This document shows positions 60,612-64,000 of a stretch of 64,000 nt of DNA, piece by piece. The stretch spans positions 1 to 64,000 of the forward strand of contig NZ_QNVV01000016.1 of assembly GCF_003384725.1 (NCBI RefSeq), read 5' to 3'. Below the pieces are notes generated by a model that worked only from the letters and a program-made list of their open reading frames with translations, was not told the DNA's origin and did not search any database. Within the stretch, counting starts at the first letter, position 1. Every line of letters begins with the position of its first letter. The DNA comes from Chryseobacterium pennipullorum (GTDB lineage Bacteria; Bacteroidota; Bacteroidia; Flavobacteriales; Weeksellaceae). The position numbers were made by a program, and so were the translations under genes.

Positions 60612-62042
60612 ATGATACGTCCTTGGAAAATAGAATTTGAAATTGATAAAAAACTTGCCAAAGCGGTGTATTTGCAGATCGCAGATACTCTTATTGCTGA
60701 TATCCGTTCAGGAAGGTTACAGCCGGGTGATGCACTTCCCGGAAGCCGAAACCTCGCGACTATGTTGAAAATCAACAGAAATACAGTGGTGGAAGCCTAC
60801 CAGGTTCTCATTAATGAGGAATGGGTGACCTCAAAAGAAAGAACAGGGATTTTTGTTTCAGAGCAGCTGCCTGTCCTGCAGAAAGGAGTATCTCATACGC
60901 TCTTGCAAACTCTCCAGGAAAAAGAAGTTCAGAAAGGGCTTATGATCAATTTCGATGATGGTCATCCGGACAGTAAAATTGCGCCGGTAACCGAACTGGC
61001 AAGGGTGTACAGGCAAATCTTTAACAGGAAAGCAAAGTGGCAGATGATGGGCTATGGCAATGAGCACGGGGATACTGAATTCCGCAGGATGATTTCCCAG
61101 ATGCTGAATCATCAGCGGGGAATGCAGGTGAATGAGACCGAGGTCTCCATAACCAGGGGAAGCCAGATGGGAATGTTTCTGACTGCCCAGTGCCTTTTGG
61201 GACCAGGAGACCATATTATTGTAGAAAATCCGGGATATCAGCCCGCATGGCAGGCTTTTGAATATGCTGGAGCTGGGCTTTTGCCCGTGCCGGTAGATGA
61301 GGACGGGATCTGTACCGACTGCATAGAAAAAATTTTAGCAGAAAATAAAAGCGTTAAAGCGATCTATATAACTCCCCACAGACAATACCCAACCACAGTA
61401 ACCCTGAGCTTGGCAAGGAGATCCAAACTGATAGAGCTCTCTAATCGATATCAGATCACCGTGATCGAAGATGACTACGACAACGAATTCCATTTCGGAT
61501 ACCGCCCTATCCTTCCGCTCTCCAGCTTTCCGGAACTTAATAAATACGTGTATATAGGAACTCTAAGTAAAGTAGTGGCACCTGCATTAAGAATTGGTTA
61601 TCTCGCAACGAAAAATCAGGATCTCCTGCAAAAAATAGGAAGCCTTCGCAAGATTATCGACGTGCATGGGGATGTAATCATGGAACAGGCGGTGCTTCAG
61701 CTCATCAAAGAAGGAGCCGTCAAAAAACATATTAAGAAAGCAACCCTTCATTACAAACATAAAAGAGACTTTGTCTATGAGCTACTGAAAAAATACATGC
61801 AGGACGTCGCTGTCTTTACATTGCCCGAAGGCGGCCTGGCTTTTTGGATTGTACCCAAATCAACATTGGATTGGGATAAGGTAGCTGCTGTTTTGCTAGA
61901 AAAAAATATTAAGATTATTCATCCCAAGCACTATGGTCAGAACCATGTCAACGGCATCAGACTGAGCTATGGATCTCTTTCGGAAGATCAGTTGGAACAA
62001 AGTATTCCCGTTATTGCTGAAGTTTTCACCAAGTTCTCTTAA
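60612..62042 (+). CDS. MocR-type PLP-dependent transcriptional regulator
   Basis: A 476-residue regulator that joins a GntR winged helix (residues 8-78, YLQIADTLIADIRSGRLQPGDALPGSR) to an aminotransferase-like domain (about 115-470). The PLP lysine is in GTLSKVVAPALRIGYLA. Members such as PdxR and GabR activate genes on binding an amino compound with PLP. It is divergent from the cupin-DapA-thioredoxin operon, so this operon is the likely target and its substrate probably an amine or amino acid. The effector is unknown. Confidence 0.92.
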   Translation: MIRPWKIEFEIDKKLAKAVYLQIADTLIADIRSGRLQPGDALPGSRNLATMLKINRNTVVEAYQVLINEEWVTSKERTGIFVSEQLPVLQKGVSHTLLQTLQEKEVQKGLMINFDDGHPDSKIAPVTELARVYRQIFNRKAKWQMMGYGNEHGDTEFRRMISQMLNHQRGMQVNETEVSITRGSQMGMFLTAQCLLGPGDHIIVENPGYQPAWQAFEYAGAGLLPVPVDEDGICTDCIEKILAENKSVKAIYITPHRQYPTTVTLSLARRSKLIELSNRYQITVIEDDYDNEFHFGYRPILPLSSFPELNKYVYIGTLSKVVAPALRIGYLATKNQDLLQKIGSLRKIIDVHGDVIMEQAVLQLIKEGAVKKHIKKATLHYKHKRDFVYELLKKYMQDVAVFTLPEGGLAFWIVPKSTLDWDKVAAVLLEKNIKIIHPKHYGQNHVNGIRLSYGSLSEDQLEQSIPVIAEVFTKFS

Positions 62043-62321
62043 TTTTTTCAGCCACAGTTTATGTTCCAGAACCAGGAACTTTAAGAAAATTGGCCCTGAA
62101 TCCGTTAAAAAACTTCCGGTATTAGGTAGGTCCATATTCTTGAACCGAAGAATAGAGATCTGATCCATATGAATTTGGAATTCGGGAATCAAGGCCAATT
62201 GTAAGCAAATGAGTCTTCGTTTGTACTTTTGTACCCTTTTTGTCTAACTTCATTTAGTCTTGCATTTCATGGAAAAAGTACAAAAGCGGGAAATTTGTGT
62301 GATTTTATAGCAAGGCGAAGA

Positions 62322-63461
62322 CTAGTCTACTTCAAAAATTGCCTGGATCTCGACTGACGAATTAACAGGAACTGATGATGCTCCGAAGGTAGCTCTTGCA
62401 TGCTTCCCCTTTTCTCCAAATACTTCAACAGCAAGATCTGAAGCAATATTCATGAGATCGGCATGCTTTGTATAGTCATCTTTCGTATTGAAAATTCCGG
62501 TTAGCTGTACACATTGCTTTACTCTGTTCAAATCTCCCCCCACAGCTTCTTTCAAAACGGATAAAACATTCAGCATCGTGATTTTTGTAGCTTCCTTTAC
62601 CTGCTGTTCATTCACATCTACTCCCAATTTTCCTGCATTCAGTATTTTTCCATTCTGTAAGGCAACCTGGTTGATGAACACAAGATTTCCGGAACGCACA
62701 AAAGGCTGATAATTTCCGGCTGGTTTTGGGACCTGGGGAAGGACAATATTCTTCTGTTGCAATGTTTCATTAATACTCACGGTCTTTTCAACACTGCCAA
62801 CACTACTTTTTTTCTGACGGGTCCCTCTCAATGCCAAAGCTATTTTGGCAAAGTTTTTCCCCTGAAGTTCCGCAATACTGCGTTCTCCTTTTGTAGGTCT
62901 TTCAACATCTTTCAAAGAAGCCATGCTGGTAATACCCAGAACCGTATTTCCCTGCGGAATTGCTTTATTCAGCTCTTCCGTTCCTCTGATTCCGTTGGAA
63001 ACCAGAACCATCCCGTGCACGGCCAGACTGTTCCAGAAAGCCTGAAGGGCAAGTTCCTTTCCTGCCCCGCTGCCTGCAGACATGAAAACAGTTGCCGGCA
63101 TTCCTTCCAGGGCATGATCAGTCCATAGCTGAACGGTTTTGGATAAAAATTCGCTCATTCCGGTACTGATATTTCCAAAATACACTGGTGAGCCAAAAGC
63201 GATCCCGTCATATGCGGACAGTTCATCTGTTGTAGCTACCGGGAGATCTTTCAATTTTGGGTTTTGTGAGGCTTTAACGAGTTTAATATAAGAAACTGCA
63301 TTCTTATCACTTTCAATTCCCTTGGAAATTTCTTTAGCAAGTTCATACGTCCCTCCATTATCCGAATGGATGAGGACCAGGATTTTAGCTTTATCTTGTG
63401 CCATAATGTTGATGGTATTACTTAATAAAATTAAGATAAAAAAAGAACATAATTTTCTCAT
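62322..63461 (-). CDS. Exported flavodoxin (WrbA-like) - RidA fusion protein
   Basis: A 379-residue fusion. Residues 1-21 are a signal peptide (SNTINIMAQ). Residues 25-205 form a WrbA-like flavodoxin domain: KILVLIHSDNGGTYELAKEI (phosphate-loop region), GIAFGSPVYFGNISTGMSEFL and FMSAGSGAGKELALQ. A linker of about 30 residues follows. Residues 240-379 form a RidA/YjgF domain of the UK114-like_1 type: NYQPFVRSGNLVFINQVAL, KLGVDVNEQQVKEATKI, VKQCVQLTGIFNTKDDY and HARATFGASSVPVNSSVEIQ, with Arg in HARATF at the site of the catalytic Arg of RidA. RidA enzymes hydrolyse imines in the cytoplasm; export of one is unusual. It is divergent from an AraC-type gene. Confidence 0.88.
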   Translation of the reverse strand: MRKLCSFFILILLSNTINIMAQDKAKILVLIHSDNGGTYELAKEISKGIESDKNAVSYIKLVKASQNPKLKDLPVATTDELSAYDGIAFGSPVYFGNISTGMSEFLSKTVQLWTDHALEGMPATVFMSAGSGAGKELALQAFWNSLAVHGMVLVSNGIRGTEELNKAIPQGNTVLGITSMASLKDVERPTKGERSIAELQGKNFAKIALALRGTRQKKSSVGSVEKTVSINETLQQKNIVLPQVPKPAGNYQPFVRSGNLVFINQVALQNGKILNAGKLGVDVNEQQVKEATKITMLNVLSVLKEAVGGDLNRVKQCVQLTGIFNTKDDYTKHADLMNIASDLAVEVFGEKGKHARATFGASSVPVNSSVEIQAIFEVD

Positions 63462-63563
63462 TTTGAATAAAATATAAGTTTGATTTATTACTTTGTGTCA
63501 ACTTTTTCATGTATTGAATCCTGACGCAGTAAAACTTTACAAAATTAGTATTGGCGTTTTTAT

Positions 63564-63572
63564 TAAATTTGC
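63564..63572 (+). promoter_or_regulatory. Promoter -7 element of the AraC-type gene
   Basis: TAAATTTGC matches TAnnTTTG, 25 bases before the ATG at 63597. No well-placed TTG -33 element was found. Confidence 0.5.
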
Positions 63573-63596
63573 CAAAAGATATATACCAAACGACAA

Positions 63597-64000
63597 ATGA
63601 AATGTGGCTTAACTGAAAAATCTGACAGTAAATTTGTAGATACTATTGAAAAAGAAGCGTATGTATGGTGTGAAAAAGACTGGAAACATGACTCTTATGA
63701 ACACATGCACAACCGTTCTCAGCTTACTTTTGTGGAAGACGGCTACCAGTATTTTCATATCGACCGGAAAATTTATCTTGTTCCCCAGCATCACGTCATC
63801 TGGATTCCTTCGGGGAAAGCCCACAAGATTACTTCTGAAGCCACTACCGTAAACCTCATGGTATTTTTGTTCAAATCTGTTTTTGATGAAGATTTTTATC
63901 AGCAGGTTCAGGTATTCGCCGTTCCCCCTGTTTTAAAAGAAATGCTGCTGTATGCGTCAAAGTGGAATCAGTCGCTCACAGAAAATGAAGAACAGGAAAT
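63597..64000 (+). CDS. AraC-type regulator, N-terminal part (runs off window)
   Basis: The first 134 codons of a gene cut by the window end. It reads KDWKHDSYEHMHNRSQLTF, then YQYFHIDRKIYLVPQHHVIWIPSGKAHKI, a cupin-type sensing domain like those at the front of AraC regulators. The DNA-binding domain would lie beyond the edge, so the class is inferred. It is divergent from the flavodoxin-RidA gene and may control it. Confidence 0.75.
   Translation, partial: MKCGLTEKSDSKFVDTIEKEAYVWCEKDWKHDSYEHMHNRSQLTFVEDGYQYFHIDRKIYLVPQHHVIWIPSGKAHKITSEATTVNLMVFLFKSVFDEDFYQQVQVFAVPPVLKEMLLYASKWNQSLTENEEQE

Overview
The window looks like chromosomal DNA of a flavobacterium in or near Chryseobacterium (family Weeksellaceae, phylum Bacteroidota). 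The support is low G+C, promoters of the Bacteroidota type (TTG, then 17-23 bases, then TAnnTTTG), few Shine-Dalgarno-like sites, a type IX secretion C-terminal domain, a SusC/SusD pair and TonB-dependent receptors. The genus is an inference from gene content and style. I see no rRNA, tRNA, CRISPR array, prophage or complete insertion sequence.

0-15 kb is mixed. It holds an XRE/S24 repressor-like protein, exonuclease III, a TPR-HTH sensor-regulator and a pair of small helix-turn-helix proteins. A zinc-linked group follows: Tat-exported alkaline phosphatase, CobW-type GTPase, MerC-like membrane protein and a divergent Zur-type Fur protein. Three copies of a GTTGCA-containing operator tie this group together. 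After it come small hypothetical proteins and lipoproteins, an alpha/beta hydrolase, an acetyltransferase, a NUDIX protein and a DoxX protein with a small exported Cys-rich partner.

15.8-30.1 kb is one long minus-strand assimilatory sulfate reduction block: cysH-cysD-cysN-cysE-cysM-cobA-cysJ-cysI, a TonB-dependent receptor, and a protein that fuses a precorrin-2 dehydrogenase domain to a TauE/SafE-type transporter. It makes sulfide from sulfate through APS, makes the siroheme precursor for sulfite reductase, and makes cysteine. An Rrf2-type regulator lies upstream, and the cysH promoter carries a pseudo-palindrome overlapping its -33 element. From 30.2 to 31.5 kb there is no gene but an array of long palindromic repeats; a relative of part of it sits inside the sulfur block at 20.3-20.5 kb.

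32.3-43.9 kb reads as a proline/hydroxyproline peptide island. It contains a secreted M43 metalloprotease with a type IX sorting domain, a four-gene trans-4-hydroxyproline pathway (epimerase, D-amino-acid oxidoreductase, deaminase, ketoglutarate semialdehyde dehydrogenase) with an AraC regulator, an Xaa-Pro aminopeptidase and a DPP-IV-type peptidase. Together these could take collagen-like peptides to 2-oxoglutarate.

44-64 kb holds two base-excision glycosylases end to end, an SMR transporter, a SusC/SusD pair, and the four-member ligase-associated DNA repair set (exonuclease, ATP-dependent ligase, DEXH helicase, PdeM) with a phosphoglycerate mutase inserted. Then come a stress-type flavin protein, a MocR-regulated cupin/DapA-like/thioredoxin-like operon, an exported flavodoxin-RidA fusion and the start of an AraC-type regulator cut by the window edge. 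Several repair genes here appear to start at TTG or GTG, unlike nearly everything else in the window.
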